From Roseivivax halotolerans (lineage in GTDB: Bacteria; Pseudomonadota; Alphaproteobacteria; Rhodobacterales; Rhodobacteraceae): DNA of 64,000 nt. Each line of letters begins with the position of its first letter. Within the stretch, counting starts at the first letter, position 1. The translations under genes were made by a program, and so were the position numbers. Where the stretch lies: NCBI RefSeq assembly GCF_900115815.1, contig NZ_FOXV01000012.1:1-64000 (forward strand), read 5' to 3'. Below the pieces are notes generated by a model, which saw nothing but the letters and a program-made list of their open reading frames with translations, made no database searches and was not told the DNA's origin. Below, one piece after another: positions 24,984 through 34,846 of the stretch.

Positions 24984-26498
24984 TCAGCCTTCGGCCACCA
25001 TCTCGGCGAAAGTGTCGAGGATCTTGTGCTTGAGGATCTTGCCCGTCGCGGCGGCGGGCAAGGCCTCCACGATGAAGATGCGAGAGGGGCGCTTGTAGCC
25101 CGTCAGCCGCTCTTTCACAAAGGACTTGAGCTCCTCCTCGGCCACAGCATACGGCTTCGTGATCTGGCAGAAGGCGAGCACATCCTCGCTGCCGCCGTCG
25201 AGCTTCTTGCCGACCACCGCCGATTGCACCACCGCCGGGTGATCGTTGAGCGCGGCCTCGACCTCGGGCGGATAGACGTTGAACCCGCCCCGGATGATCA
25301 GCTCTTTCGAGCGGCCGACGATGTGCAAGCGGCCCTCGCCGTCGATCTTGCCGAGATCGCCCGTGCGCATGAAGCCGTCCTCGGTGATCGCGGCTTCCGT
25401 CGCGGTAGGGTTTTTGTAATAGCCTTTCATGATGTGCGGGCCGCGCGTCTGCACTTCCCCAACGCCCGGCTCGTTGCCGACGCTTTCGTCGAGCCGCACC
25501 TCGACGCCGGGCAGCGGCGGTCCGACAGAGGTATCGGGATCACCCAGCACGTTCTGAGTGCCCGACACACCTGCGGTCGTCTCGGTCATGCCATAGCCGT
25601 TCTGGAGAGGAAGGCCGTAGAACGCTTCTGCCTTGCGCTTCCAAGCGGGATCGAGCGGCGCGGCCCCGGAGGACACATAGCGCAGGCGCTCGGACCCGAG
25701 CGTCTCGTGCCCGTGCTCGGCGGCATAAGCCATGAGAACGGCGTGCATCTGCGGCACGGCGGGCACCACGGTCGCCCCGCGCTTGAGCGCGTCGTAAAGC
25801 GCCTCGGCCGAGAAGCGGGTGGCCAGCTCGACGGTGCAGCCGGCCAGTGCCGAGGCCATCAGCATCGAGGCGAGCCCGAAGACATGGGTCAGCGGCAGCG
25901 CGCCATAAACGTGATCCTCGGGCATGAGCCGGCGCAGATCGCGCGAGGCACGCGCGGCGAAGATGAGGTTGCCGTGGGTCAGCATGACGCCCTTGGGCGC
26001 GCCGGTCGTCCCGGTCGTGTAGAGGATGACCGCGACCTGCTCCGCACCCGGTTCCAGCGGCTCGGGCGCGCCGCCGCGCCGCGCGGCCACGTGCAGATCG
26101 CCGACATCGGTGTGCAGCTTCTCGGCCTTGAGCGCACCTGCATGGGCCGCCGCATCCTTCGAGACATGGCTGGTGAACAGGATGACCTTCGGCTCGGCGT
26201 GATCCTCGATCCGCGAGAGCTCCGCGGACGACATGCGCGCGTTGACCGGCACCGCCCATGCATCGAGGCGGCTTGCCGCGAAGATCGTCACTGCCACGGC
26301 AAGGCAGTTCTCGGCCACGATCATCACCCGGTCACCGGGACCGACACCAAGGCCGCTCAGCACCGCGGCCATTTCCTCGGTCAGGCGCGCATAGGTCTTC
26401 CAAGATATCCGCGCAGTTCCGTCGATCACCGCAACCGCACGGGGCCGCGGCGCGGCGCTGGCGGCGATCATCTCATGCACCCGCGTGAATTCGGTCAT
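24984..26498 (-). CDS. Acyl-CoA ligase (AMP-forming)
   Basis: 504 residues of the ANL superfamily. The P-loop-like motif LYTTGTTGAPKGVMLTHGN is at ~160, the GYGMTET motif at ~300, the hinge TGDLGKIDGEGRLHIVGR at ~385-400, and the catalytic Lys sits near the end in PAAATGKILKHKI. It activates a carboxylic acid to its CoA thioester with ATP. It is the last gene of the TRAP-IclR-beta-oxidation cluster, in the position of PimA in pimeloyl-CoA operons, so a medium-chain mono- or dicarboxylic acid is a reasonable substrate guess. Confidence 0.88.
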   Translation of the reverse strand: MTEFTRVHEMIAASAAPRPRAVAVIDGTARISWKTYARLTEEMAAVLSGLGVGPGDRVMIVAENCLAVAVTIFAASRLDAWAVPVNARMSSAELSRIEDHAEPKVILFTSHVSKDAAAHAGALKAEKLHTDVGDLHVAARRGGAPEPLEPGAEQVAVILYTTGTTGAPKGVMLTHGNLIFAARASRDLRRLMPEDHVYGALPLTHVFGLASMLMASALAGCTVELATRFSAEALYDALKRGATVVPAVPQMHAVLMAYAAEHGHETLGSERLRYVSSGAAPLDPAWKRKAEAFYGLPLQNGYGMTETTAGVSGTQNVLGDPDTSVGPPLPGVEVRLDESVGNEPGVGEVQTRGPHIMKGYYKNPTATEAAITEDGFMRTGDLGKIDGEGRLHIVGRSKELIIRGGFNVYPPEVEAALNDHPAVVQSAVVGKKLDGGSEDVLAFCQITKPYAVAEEELKSFVKERLTGYKRPSRIFIVEALPAAATGKILKHKILDTFAEMVAEG

Positions 26499-26546
26499 GT
26501 GATCCCAGTCCTTTTCGCATATTCCATGAGTGGGGCTGCCACCCGG

Positions 26547-26972
26547 TCAGGCGTCGCCGCCCGTCGCCATCCGCTCGCGCGGGACACGCTTGAAGACGCC
26601 GGTGGCGGTGGCGACGAGGCGTCCGTCCGCGTCTTCGAGCCGTCCTTCGATGAAAAGCAGCGATCGCCCGCCTCCGGTCACACGGCCGGTCGCGGTGACG
26701 CGCTTGCCGATATCCGCCGGCCCGACGAAGCTCGTCGTCATTGATACCGTCAGGAACGGCGCGCGCCCGGTCTCGTCCACGGTCAGGCTGCCCGTCGCAC
26801 CCATCGCATTGTCCAGCATCATCGACACGATCCCGCCATGCAGCACGCCGTGCCGATTGGCATGCGCCTCGCTCACATCGAGATGGCAGCGGGCAGAGCC
26901 GTCCCCTTGTCCCACATCGAGCACGTAACCGATGCTGCGCTGCGCGCCGGTCTCCCCTTCGATCACCGCCAT
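26547..26972 (-). CDS. PaaI-type hotdog thioesterase
   Basis: 141 residues, a single hotdog fold. The segment ANRHGVLHGGIVSMMLDNAMG (HGGI loop, Asp) is the PaaI/YbgC-like active-site signature, and TVSMTTSFVGPADIG follows. It hydrolyses acyl-CoA thioesters in the cytoplasm and in this operon may release CoA from dead-end intermediates. The start is 3 bases after the stop of the upstream acyl-CoA dehydrogenase. Confidence 0.85.
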   Translation of the reverse strand: MAVIEGETGAQRSIGYVLDVGQGDGSARCHLDVSEAHANRHGVLHGGIVSMMLDNAMGATGSLTVDETGRAPFLTVSMTTSFVGPADIGKRVTATGRVTGGGRSLLFIEGRLEDADGRLVATATGVFKRVPRERMATGGDA

Positions 26973-26975
26973 GCT

Positions 26976-28106
26976 TCAGGCCGCGCTGAGACGGATGAAG
27001 CGTTCGAGGTGGTAATCAGTGTCGCCGAAGCGATGGTCGATCATCGTCAGCCGCTTGGCGAGATGACCAAGCGCATATTCCTGCGTCATGCCGATCCCGC
27101 CATGCATCTGGATCGCCTCTTCGGCCACCAGCCGTCCTGCGCGGCCGATCAGGTTCTTCGTCGCGCTGACATGGCGCTCGCGCTCCACACGGCCCGCGTC
27201 GAGGTGCCCCGCGAGATTGATCGCCGCCGAGCGCGCCTGCTCGATCTCGATCAGAACATCCGCCATGCGGTGCTGCAGCGCCTGAAACTTGCCGATGGGC
27301 TGGCCGAACTGCTTTCGACCCTGCAGGTAGTCGACGGTCAGCGCGCGGATCGTCTCCATCAGGCCCACCGCTTCCGAGGACAGCGCCGCGGTCGCGCGCG
27401 CAGCTGCTTTCTCAAGCGCGGGATAAGCCTGGCCTTCTTCGCCAAGGATCGCATCGGCGGGAATGGAGACGTCCGTCAGCGTCACCTCGCCCGCGCGGCC
27501 ACCTCCATTCATCGCGTAGTCGCGTATATCGACCCCGTCCGCGCTCGCGGGCACGAGGAAAAGCGAGATACCGTCCTCATCGGCCGCCGCGCCGCTTGTC
27601 CGGGCGGAGACCACGAAGGCTTCCGCGATGCCGGCATGGCCGACGACGCTCTTGCGGCCGGACAGCGTCCAGCCCGCATCGGATTTCTTCGCTTCGGTCG
27701 TCACATGCTCAAGGTCATAGCGGGCGCCGGGCTCGGTATGGGCAAAGCTCAGGATCTTGCCGCCGACGATCTCCTCGATCACCGCCTTCTGCGCGTCAGA
27801 GCCGATATCCGCGATCAGGCCGCCCGCAAGCACACCCGTCTCAAGGAGCGGCTCGAAAGCGCCCGCTCGGCCCATCTCCTCGAAGACGACGGAAAGGTCG
27901 AAGCCCGCGCCGCCGAACCCGCCATCGTCCTCGGTGAAGAGCGCGCCGATCACGCCCATTTCCGTGAGCCCGTCCCAGAGCGCGGGGATATGACCCGCCT
28001 CGCTGTCGGTCGCCTCGTTGAGCGCCTCTGGCGTCACGTTCTCGCGCAGGTAGCGGCGAAGGCCGTCCTGAAGCATCTGCCGTTCTTCGGTCAGTTCGAA
28101 ATTCAT
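26976..28106 (-). CDS. Acyl-CoA dehydrogenase, small-subunit-like
   Basis: 376 residues, acyl-CoA dehydrogenase fold with FAD. The N-terminal helical domain, middle domain (HTEPGARYDLEHVTTEAKKSDAGWTLSGRKSVVGHAG) and C-terminal domain with QPIGKFQALQHRMADVLIEIE and QMHGGIGMTQEYALGHLAKR are all present. The end of the protein does not show the YEGT segment that holds the catalytic glutamate in medium-chain enzymes. Together with the adjacent second dehydrogenase it resembles PimD/PimC-type heteromeric enzymes. Dicarboxyl-CoA oxidation is an inference. Confidence 0.87.
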   Translation of the reverse strand: MNFELTEERQMLQDGLRRYLRENVTPEALNEATDSEAGHIPALWDGLTEMGVIGALFTEDDGGFGGAGFDLSVVFEEMGRAGAFEPLLETGVLAGGLIADIGSDAQKAVIEEIVGGKILSFAHTEPGARYDLEHVTTEAKKSDAGWTLSGRKSVVGHAGIAEAFVVSARTSGAAADEDGISLFLVPASADGVDIRDYAMNGGGRAGEVTLTDVSIPADAILGEEGQAYPALEKAAARATAALSSEAVGLMETIRALTVDYLQGRKQFGQPIGKFQALQHRMADVLIEIEQARSAAINLAGHLDAGRVERERHVSATKNLIGRAGRLVAEEAIQMHGGIGMTQEYALGHLAKRLTMIDHRFGDTDYHLERFIRLSAA

Positions 28107-28140
28107 CTTGGTCCTCCTGTGGAGCCGGCGCGCGGGGCGC

Positions 28141-29337
28141 TCAGAGCTCCAGAATCGCTTTCGAGATGATCTGCCGCTGCACCTCGTTCGAGCCGCCGTA
28201 GATCGAGAGCTTGCGGTTGTTGAAATAGCTCTGCGTCGCGGGCAGCGCGTAATCGGGGCCGACGGGCTCCACGTTCGCGCCCTCGTCGAGCGCTTCGGAA
28301 ACGAAAGGCATCGCGAAGGGTCCGACCGCCTGCCGGGTCAGCGCGTTGATCTCCTGCCGGATCACCGTGCCCTTGATCTTGAGCATGGAGCTTTCCGCGC
28401 CGGGCGCATTGCCCGCGGCGGCGGCCGCGATGGTGCGCAGGTTCGTGGTCGCCATCGCCATCAGGTCGATCTCGACCTGCGCCATCTTGGCGGCGAAGAA
28501 CGGGTTCTCGATAAGCGCCTTGCCGCCGGATTTCTCGAGACCCGCGATCCGCTTGAGATTTTGCAGCGCCGCATTGGCAAAGCCGACCCCGGCGATGTTC
28601 GTGCGCTCGTGGGTCAGGAGGTACTTGGCATAGGTCCAGCCCTTGTTCTCCTCGCCGACGAGGTTCTCGACCGGCACCTTGACGTTCTCGAACCAGACCT
28701 CGTTGACCTCGGCCTCGCCGTCGATGAGCACGATGGGTCGCACCTCGACGCCGGGCGTGTCCATGTCGATCAGCAGGAAAGAGATCCCTTCCTGCGGCTT
28801 GCCCTCCTTCGAGGTCCGCACGAGGCAGAAGATCTTGTTGGCGTACTGGCCAAGCGTCGTCCAGGTCTTCTGGCCGTTGACGATGTAATGGTCCCCGTCG
28901 CGTTCGGCGCTCGTCTTGACCGAGGCAAGGTCAGAGCCCGCGCCGGGCTCCGAATAGCCCTGGCACCACCAGTCGTCGCCCGAAAGGATGCGAGGCAGGT
29001 AGTGATCCTGCTGTTCCTTGGAGCCGAACTTCATCAGGACCGGCCCCAGCATGTTGACGCCGAAGGGCACGATGCGCGGGGCGCTCGCCCGGGTGGTCTC
29101 TTCCTCGAAGATATGGCGCTGCACGGCATCCCAGCCGGTGCCGCCGAATTCCTCGGGCCAGGTCACGCCGAGCCAGCCCTTCTCGTTCAGGATGGCATGC
29201 CATTCCTCGTAATCCTCTTTCACGAGGTGCTTGCCGCCCGCGACCTTGTCCGAGAGACGCTTGGGCAGTTTCTCGTCCAGAAACGCGCGTACCTCGTCCC
29301 GGAAGGCTTTCTGTTCATCGGTATAAGTGAGGTCCAT
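28141..29337 (-). CDS. Acyl-CoA dehydrogenase, large-subunit-like
   Basis: 398 residues. It starts MDLTYTDEQKAFRDEVRAF and has the middle-domain motif CQGYSEPGAGSDLASV, the WTTLGQYANKIF segment that contacts FAD and the C-terminal LSIYGGSNEVQRQII. In medium-chain dehydrogenases the residue after this Tyr is the catalytic Glu; here it is Gly, as in PimC-like large subunits, so the base must come from elsewhere or from the partner. The longer upstream frame enters the thiolase and is rejected. It is the fourth enzyme of the cluster. Confidence 0.88.
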   Translation of the reverse strand: MDLTYTDEQKAFRDEVRAFLDEKLPKRLSDKVAGGKHLVKEDYEEWHAILNEKGWLGVTWPEEFGGTGWDAVQRHIFEEETTRASAPRIVPFGVNMLGPVLMKFGSKEQQDHYLPRILSGDDWWCQGYSEPGAGSDLASVKTSAERDGDHYIVNGQKTWTTLGQYANKIFCLVRTSKEGKPQEGISFLLIDMDTPGVEVRPIVLIDGEAEVNEVWFENVKVPVENLVGEENKGWTYAKYLLTHERTNIAGVGFANAALQNLKRIAGLEKSGGKALIENPFFAAKMAQVEIDLMAMATTNLRTIAAAAAGNAPGAESSMLKIKGTVIRQEINALTRQAVGPFAMPFVSEALDEGANVEPVGPDYALPATQSYFNNRKLSIYGGSNEVQRQIISKAILEL

Positions 29338-29348
29338 GAGATGTCTCC

Positions 29349-30527
29349 TCAGCTGAAAATCTCGAAAAGGCCGGCAGCGCCCTGGCCGCCGCCCACGCAC
29401 ATCGTCACGACGCCGAGCTTCGCACCCCGGCGACGCCCTTCGAACATCAGGTGCCCGGTCATCCGCGCGCCGGTCATGCCGAAGGGGTGGCCCACGGCGA
29501 TGGAGCCGCCGTCCACGTTCATCTTGTCGTTGTCGATGCCGAGCTTGTCGCGGCAGTAAAGCGCCTGGCTCGCAAACGCCTCGTTGAGTTCCCAAAGGTC
29601 GATATCATCGACCGAAAGCCCTTCGCGCTCCAGAAGGCGCGGCACGGCGTAGACCGGCCCGATCCCCATCTCGTCGGGCTCGCAGCCTGCGACAGCGAAA
29701 CCACGGAAGCGCCCGAGCGGGGTCAATCCCGCCTTCTCGGCCTCCTTGGCGTCCATCATCACAAGCGCCGCCGCGCCGTCCGAGAGCTGCGAGGCGTTGC
29801 CAGCGGTGATGTACTTGCCCGCGCCGCGCACCGGCTCGAGCTTCTGGAGCGCCTCGAGCGTTGTGGACGGGCGATTGCATTCATCGCGGGCGATCGTCGC
29901 CTCTTCGTGGGTGACTTCGCCCGTCTCCTTGTTCTTGACGGCCTTGGTGACGGTCATCGGCACGATTTCCTCATCGAAGCGGCCCGCCTCCTGCGCCTCG
30001 GCGGTGCGCATCTGCGACTGGTAGCCAAGCTTGTCCTGGGCCTCGCGGCTAACGCCGTAGCGATCCGCGACGATGTCGGCTGTGTCGATCATCGGTAGGT
30101 AGAGATCGGGCTTGTTCTCGAGGATCCACTCGTTCGGGGCTTCATCCGGCGGCGGCTGCACCCCCGAGATCGACTCGACGCCGCCCACGAGAACGGCTTT
30201 CGCGCCCTCCGAGGCGATCATATGCCCGCCCATAGCGATGGCCTGAAGCCCGCTCGCGCAGAAGCGGTTGACCGTGGTGCCCGCGATGGTGACCGGAAGC
30301 CCGGCACGGATCACCGCCTGCCGGGCAATGTTGCGGCCGGTGACGCCCTGCGGATAGCCGCAGCCCCAGATCGAATCCTCGATGAGCGCGGGATCGATGC
30401 CGGCGCGTTCGACCGCAGCCGCCGCGACATGGCCGGTGAGGTCCGCGCCATGCGTGATGTTGAAAGTGCCGCGCCCGGCCTTGCCGATGGCGGTGCGTGC
30501 GACGGAGACGATGACGGGATCGTTCAT
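29349..30527 (-). CDS. Acetyl-CoA C-acyltransferase (3-ketoacyl-CoA thiolase)
   Basis: 392 residues, thiolase fold. The nucleophilic Cys lies in [10 protein letters not shown] (~residue 89), the catalytic His in [10 protein letters not shown] and the second Cys in [11 protein letters not shown]. It cleaves 3-ketoacyl-CoA to acetyl-CoA and a shortened acyl-CoA. It sits 12 bases downstream of the bifunctional hydratase/dehydrogenase and corresponds to PimB in pimeloyl-CoA operons. Confidence 0.92.
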   Translation of the reverse strand: MNDPVIVSVARTAIGKAGRGTFNITHGADLTGHVAAAAVERAGIDPALIEDSIWGCGYPQGVTGRNIARQAVIRAGLPVTIAGTTVNRFCASGLQAIAMGGHMIASEGAKAVLVGGVESISGVQPPPDEAPNEWILENKPDLYLPMIDTADIVADRYGVSREAQDKLGYQSQMRTAEAQEAGRFDEEIVPMTVTKAVKNKETGEVTHEEATIARDECNRPSTTLEALQKLEPVRGAGKYITAGNASQLSDGAAALVMMDAKEAEKAGLTPLGRFRGFAVAGCEPDEMGIGPVYAVPRLLEREGLSVDDIDLWELNEAFASQALYCRDKLGIDNDKMNVDGGSIAVGHPFGMTGARMTGHLMFEGRRRGAKLGVVTMCVGGGQGAAGLFEIFS

Positions 30528-30539
30528 GATAATCCTCCC

Positions 30540-32636
30540 TCAGCCTTGATCGTTTAGGCTGGCAAAATTGGCATTGTCGGCGACGAGCCGTTCGAGAAGC
30601 GGCGCGGGTTGCCAGAAGAAATCGTCCTCCTCGGCATACTCCTTGATGTCTGACAGAAGGTCCGCGAGGCCCGCGTGATCGGCCCAGTGCATCGGCCCGC
30701 CGCGCCAGCGCGGAAAGCCGTAGCCGTAAAGGAAGGTCACATCGACATCGAGCGGGCGCTTGGCGATGCCTTCCTCGACGACGCGGGCAGCCTCGTTCAC
30801 GAGCGCGGCCATGTAGCGGCGCTGGATCTCGGCGTCGGTGAACTCGCGCGGCGCGATCCCCTGTTTCTCGCGGGCTTTGGCGACAAGCTCTTCGACCTCC
30901 GGGTCTTCCTGCCCGCCACGCTTGCCTTCCTCGTAGATGTAGTAGCCGCGCCCGGTTTTCTGGCCGAGACGCCCGAGATGGTAGAGCTCATCCGCCCAGG
31001 TCGGCACCACGTCGCGCGGATCGCGCGTCGGCTCCTTGCGCTTGCGGGTCATGTAACCGATATCGAGCCCCGCGAGATCGCCCATCTCGTAGGGGCCCAT
31101 CGGCCAGCCGAAGGCCTTCACGGCGCGGTCGACCTGGTAGGGACTCGCCCCTTGCAGGACCATCCGGTCCGCCGCCGCGCGATACTTGGCAAGGATGCGG
31201 TTGCCGATGAACCCGTCGCAGACGCCAGCGCGCACCGCCACCTTGCCGAGCTTTTTCGCCAGGGCGAAGGCCGTCGCGGTCACGTCGTTCGCAGTCTGGT
31301 CCGCAACGACCACCTCGAGCAATTTCATCACATGTGCGGGCGAGAAGAAGTGCAGCCCGATCACGTCACCGGGGCGCGAGATGCTCGCCGCGATCTCGTT
31401 CACGTCAAGATAAGAGGTGTTGGTCGCCAGGATCGCGCCTTTCTTCATCACGCGGTCGAGCTCGGCAAAGACCTGCTTCTTGACGTCCATGTCCTCGAAC
31501 ACCGCTTCGATGGCGAGGTCCGCCTCGGACAGCGCGTCATAGCCCGTCGCCGTGCGGAACCCGTCCGACAGGATGCTGTCCTTCTGCGCGTCCGAGAGCT
31601 TCCCGCGTTTCACCGCGCCTTCGAGGTTTTTCGAGATCGTCGCGCGCGCCTTGTCCGCCGAGGCCTCGTCACGTTCGATCAACGTCACATCGAGCCCGCG
31701 CGTCAGCGCCGCCGTGGCGATGCCCGCGCCCATCGTGCCGCCGCCGATGACCCCGATCCGGGCGACCTCGCGCGGGGCAACGCCCTCGATCTCGGGCAGC
31801 TTGGCGACCTTGCGCTCGATGAAGAAGGCGTGGATCAGGCCCGCGCGCTGCGGCGTCTCCATCATCTCGCGGAAGATGCGGCGTTCTTCGTCGAGCCCCT
31901 CGGCGATGTCCAAACGCGTTGCGGCCTCGACCGCGTCGATGGCGGCAAGCCGCGCGACCTCGCCTGCGGATTTCTTGCGCCAGAGCGCGCGCGCCTGCTC
32001 GAGCGCCGCCTCGTCCGTTTTCGGGCATGGCAGCGCGCCCACACGGCGCGGGCCTGCGCCTTGTCCGACCAGCTCGCGCGCATAGGCGAGACCGGCCTCG
32101 CGCGGGCTGCCCTCCCCGAGCGTGTCCGCGAGCCCCCGCGCGACCGCATCCTCGGCCGAGAGATTGCCGCCGGCAGGGATCATCTGCACCGAGGCGGCAA
32201 CGCCGATGAGACGCGGCGTCCGCTGGGTGCCGCCCGCGCCCGGAATGATGCCGAGATTGACTTCCGGCAGACCGAGCTTCGTGCCCGGCATCGCCACGCG
32301 GTAGTGACATCCCAAGGCGACTTCGAGACCGCCGCCCAGCGCCGCGCCCTGGATGGCCGCCACGACCGGCTTGCCGCAGGCCTCGATCCGGTTCACCACT
32401 TCGGGCAGCCAGGGGTCTTGCGGCGGCTTGCCGAACTCGGAGATATCCGCCCCGCCGATGAAAAGCTTACCTTCACCGAGGATCACCGCCGCATGCGCGG
32501 CCTCGTCGGCATCGAACCGCTCGATCGCGTCCCAGAGACCTTGCCGCACGGCATGGCCGAGCGCGTTCACCGGCGGGTTGGCGATGGTGATGACGGCGAT
32601 ATCTCCGTCCATCTCATAGGCGACGACGTCGCTCAT
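30540..32636 (-). CDS. Bifunctional enoyl-CoA hydratase / 3-hydroxyacyl-CoA dehydrogenase
   Basis: 698 residues. The crotonase domain occupies the first ~190 residues, with the oxyanion loop FIGGADISEF and catalytic region AALGGGLEVAL...PEVNLGIIPGAGGTQR. The NAD-binding 3-hydroxyacyl-CoA dehydrogenase domain begins at ARIGVIGGGTMGAGIA (~295), and its catalytic His is in GLHFFSPAHVMKLLE. The C-terminal dehydrogenase domain has the fold duplicated. It converts enoyl-CoA to ketoacyl-CoA and corresponds to FadJ/PimF. It directly follows the IclR gene. Confidence 0.93.
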   Translation of the reverse strand: MSDVVAYEMDGDIAVITIANPPVNALGHAVRQGLWDAIERFDADEAAHAAVILGEGKLFIGGADISEFGKPPQDPWLPEVVNRIEACGKPVVAAIQGAALGGGLEVALGCHYRVAMPGTKLGLPEVNLGIIPGAGGTQRTPRLIGVAASVQMIPAGGNLSAEDAVARGLADTLGEGSPREAGLAYARELVGQGAGPRRVGALPCPKTDEAALEQARALWRKKSAGEVARLAAIDAVEAATRLDIAEGLDEERRIFREMMETPQRAGLIHAFFIERKVAKLPEIEGVAPREVARIGVIGGGTMGAGIATAALTRGLDVTLIERDEASADKARATISKNLEGAVKRGKLSDAQKDSILSDGFRTATGYDALSEADLAIEAVFEDMDVKKQVFAELDRVMKKGAILATNTSYLDVNEIAASISRPGDVIGLHFFSPAHVMKLLEVVVADQTANDVTATAFALAKKLGKVAVRAGVCDGFIGNRILAKYRAAADRMVLQGASPYQVDRAVKAFGWPMGPYEMGDLAGLDIGYMTRKRKEPTRDPRDVVPTWADELYHLGRLGQKTGRGYYIYEEGKRGGQEDPEVEELVAKAREKQGIAPREFTDAEIQRRYMAALVNEAARVVEEGIAKRPLDVDVTFLYGYGFPRWRGGPMHWADHAGLADLLSDIKEYAEEDDFFWQPAPLLERLVADNANFASLNDQG

Positions 32637-32668
32637 GCTGCACCTCTGTAGTCTTTGCGTTTCATTAC

Positions 32669-33508
32669 CTAGCCCCGCATCGTCATTGCGGAACCCTGCC
32701 CCATGATCCGTTCGAGCTCGCCCACCGCTTCGTTCAGCTTCGGGCCGACCTCTTGCCGCATCCGTTCGATACTGAGCGCCTCGGGCATCGCCCCGCAGGT
32801 GAAGACCACGGGCTCCGAGAGATCGCGGGAATGGAAGGGCCGCGCCACGGCGTGGATATTGGCGGCGTAATACTGGTCGGGATCGGTGATCGAGAAGCCC
32901 TGCGTGATGAGCTGGCCCCAGGCGTCGCGGCGGATCTCGAGCGCGCGCTCCGGCGTCAGCCCGCCCGCGCCGGCGACGTTCGCGACGGTCTTCTCAAAGA
33001 CGTCTTCGGGCATCGCCGCGAGCAGCGCGTGCCCCGAGGATGTGCCGTTGAATGGCAAGCGATGACCGATCTCGAGCCACAGCGAAGAGATGCCGCGTGG
33101 GCGCCAGGTCTTCAGGATGAGAAGCTTCTTGTCGTCGCGCACCAGCAGCAGCGACATGGTTCCCGTCTCGTCCGCGACCCGCTGCATGATCGGCCCCGCG
33201 AGTTCCACGAAGGAAATAGACGATGTCGCGACGTTGCCGAGTGCCAGGAGTGCAGGTCCGGGCCGATAGCGGTCATGCCGGCGGGCGTGGTTGAGATAGC
33301 CAAGCGATTGCAGCGTAAAGGTCAGCCGGGAGACCGTGGATTTCGGGATTCCGGTCCGTTCCGAAATCTCCGCATTGCCGAGCCCGTCATCGGAGGCGCG
33401 GAACGCGCGCAAGACCGCGAGTCCCCGCGCCAGCGTCGTCGCAAAGCGGCGGTCGGTCTCGTCCTGCGGCAGGATGCGGATATCTTCCTCGGGTCGCATG
33501 CCGGTCAT
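32669..33508 (-). CDS. IclR-family transcriptional regulator
   Basis: 279 residues. The N-terminal winged helix (LARGLAVLRAFRAS, EISERTGIPKSTVSRLTFTLQSLGYL) precedes the IclR effector-binding domain (~100-270; GTSSGHALLAAMPEDVF and GFSITDPDQYYAANIHAVARPF). The ATG shares a TGATG with the stop codon of the TRAP large subunit, so the regulator is translated with the transporter and lies inside the operon it probably controls. The effector is likely the imported acid or its CoA ester (inference). Confidence 0.9.
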   Translation of the reverse strand: MTGMRPEEDIRILPQDETDRRFATTLARGLAVLRAFRASDDGLGNAEISERTGIPKSTVSRLTFTLQSLGYLNHARRHDRYRPGPALLALGNVATSSISFVELAGPIMQRVADETGTMSLLLVRDDKKLLILKTWRPRGISSLWLEIGHRLPFNGTSSGHALLAAMPEDVFEKTVANVAGAGGLTPERALEIRRDAWGQLITQGFSITDPDQYYAANIHAVARPFHSRDLSEPVVFTCGAMPEALSIERMRQEVGPKLNEAVGELERIMGQGSAMTMRG

Positions 33509-34845
33509 CACATCGAACTCGGGATCAGGAGCGACAGGATCGGGAACGCCATGATGAGCGCAAGCACAAGCACGTCAATGCTGAGGAAACGCAGGATGCC
33601 CGAGAAGATCCGGTCGATGGGCACATCCTTACCGACAACACCCGAGATCACGAACACATTGAGCCCGACGGGCGGTGTGATGAGGCCGATCTCCAGGAGT
33701 TTGATGACCACGACGCCGAACCAGATGAGGTCCCAGCCATAGCTTTCGACGAGCGGCACCATCAGGGGCAGCGTCAGCACCATGATCCCGATCGGATCGA
33801 GGAACATGCCGAGCACCAGGTAGATGATCGCGATCGCGACAAGCAGAAGGACCACCGACAGGTTTGCGTCCGAAACGAAGGAGACGATGTCCGAGGCAAC
33901 GCCCGTCAAGGCGATGAAGGCCACGAAGATCTTCGCGCCAGCGGCGATGATGAAGATGGACGTGGTCTGGATCACGGTCTCGCGCAGGCTTTCCCAGAGA
34001 CCCGCGAAGGTCAGCTTGCGCTGCGCGAAGCCGATGAGGATCGCTGCGGAGACACAGACCGCCGCTGCTTCGGTCGCCGTGAAGATGCCGCCATAGATGC
34101 CGCCGACGATGATCACGAAGAGCGCAACTGCCGGCCAGGCTTCAATCGCCGCGTCGAAACGCTCTCGCGCGGTGATCTTGCCGGTGAAGGCCGGAGCCGC
34201 CTCGGGCTCGCGCCAGACCCAGAAGAAGATGACGATCAGGAAGCCTGCGAGCGACAGAAGGCCGGGGATGATGCCCGCGAGAAACAGCGCCGAGATCGAG
34301 GTTTCCGTGAAAATGCCGTAAATGATGAACAGCACCGATGGCGGGATGAGCGATCCGAGCGTGCCGCCCGCGGCAACCGAGGCTGTCGCGAGCCGCTTGT
34401 CGTAGCCCATCCTCAGCATCTCGGGCGAGCAGATCCGCCCCATCGTCGAGGCGCAGGCAATGGACGAGCCGGTGATCGCCGAGAAGCCGCCACAACCGAC
34501 GACCGAGGCCATCGCCACGCCGCCGGGCACCGAGGCCAGCCAGACACGCGCCGCGTGGTAAATCTTCGTCGTGATCTCCGCGCGATAGGCGATGTGGCCC
34601 AGCGCCACGAAGAGAGGGATCATCGAAAGATCGTAGGAATGAACGAGGTCGAACGAGTTCGAGAAGACGAGGCTCGACGTCGGCGTGAACGCTCGCTCGG
34701 GCATGAAGGTGCCGGTTCGGAAGGCGAAGATCGCGAAGGTGCCGAGGCTGGCGACGCCCGCGAGCGCGAAGGCAATGGGCACGCGCAGCGCAAGCAACAC
34801 GATGACGGCGGCGAAGGCGATGAGGCCAATCGTGGTCGGATCCAT
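33508..34845 (-). CDS. TRAP transporter large membrane subunit (DctM)
   Basis: 445 residues, about 12 helices, DctM family. Recognisable motifs are GCGGFSAITGSSIACASTMGRICSPEM, GGTLGSLIPPSVLFIIYGI and LDPIGIMVLTLPLMVPL with TPPVGLNVFVI near the end. It forms the Na+-driven transport channel with DctQ. One base separates it from the small subunit, and its stop overlaps the IclR start. Confidence 0.93.
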   Translation of the reverse strand: MDPTTIGLIAFAAVIVLLALRVPIAFALAGVASLGTFAIFAFRTGTFMPERAFTPTSSLVFSNSFDLVHSYDLSMIPLFVALGHIAYRAEITTKIYHAARVWLASVPGGVAMASVVGCGGFSAITGSSIACASTMGRICSPEMLRMGYDKRLATASVAAGGTLGSLIPPSVLFIIYGIFTETSISALFLAGIIPGLLSLAGFLIVIFFWVWREPEAAPAFTGKITARERFDAAIEAWPAVALFVIIVGGIYGGIFTATEAAAVCVSAAILIGFAQRKLTFAGLWESLRETVIQTTSIFIIAAGAKIFVAFIALTGVASDIVSFVSDANLSVVLLLVAIAIIYLVLGMFLDPIGIMVLTLPLMVPLVESYGWDLIWFGVVVIKLLEIGLITPPVGLNVFVISGVVGKDVPIDRIFSGILRFLSIDVLVLALIMAFPILSLLIPSSM

Positions 34846-34846
34846 C

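Noticed and set aside
30675-32651. A 658-codon plus-strand frame over the bifunctional beta-oxidation gene
   Set aside because: Low-complexity, Arg/His/Asp-rich translation without domains; the minus-strand gene is clear.
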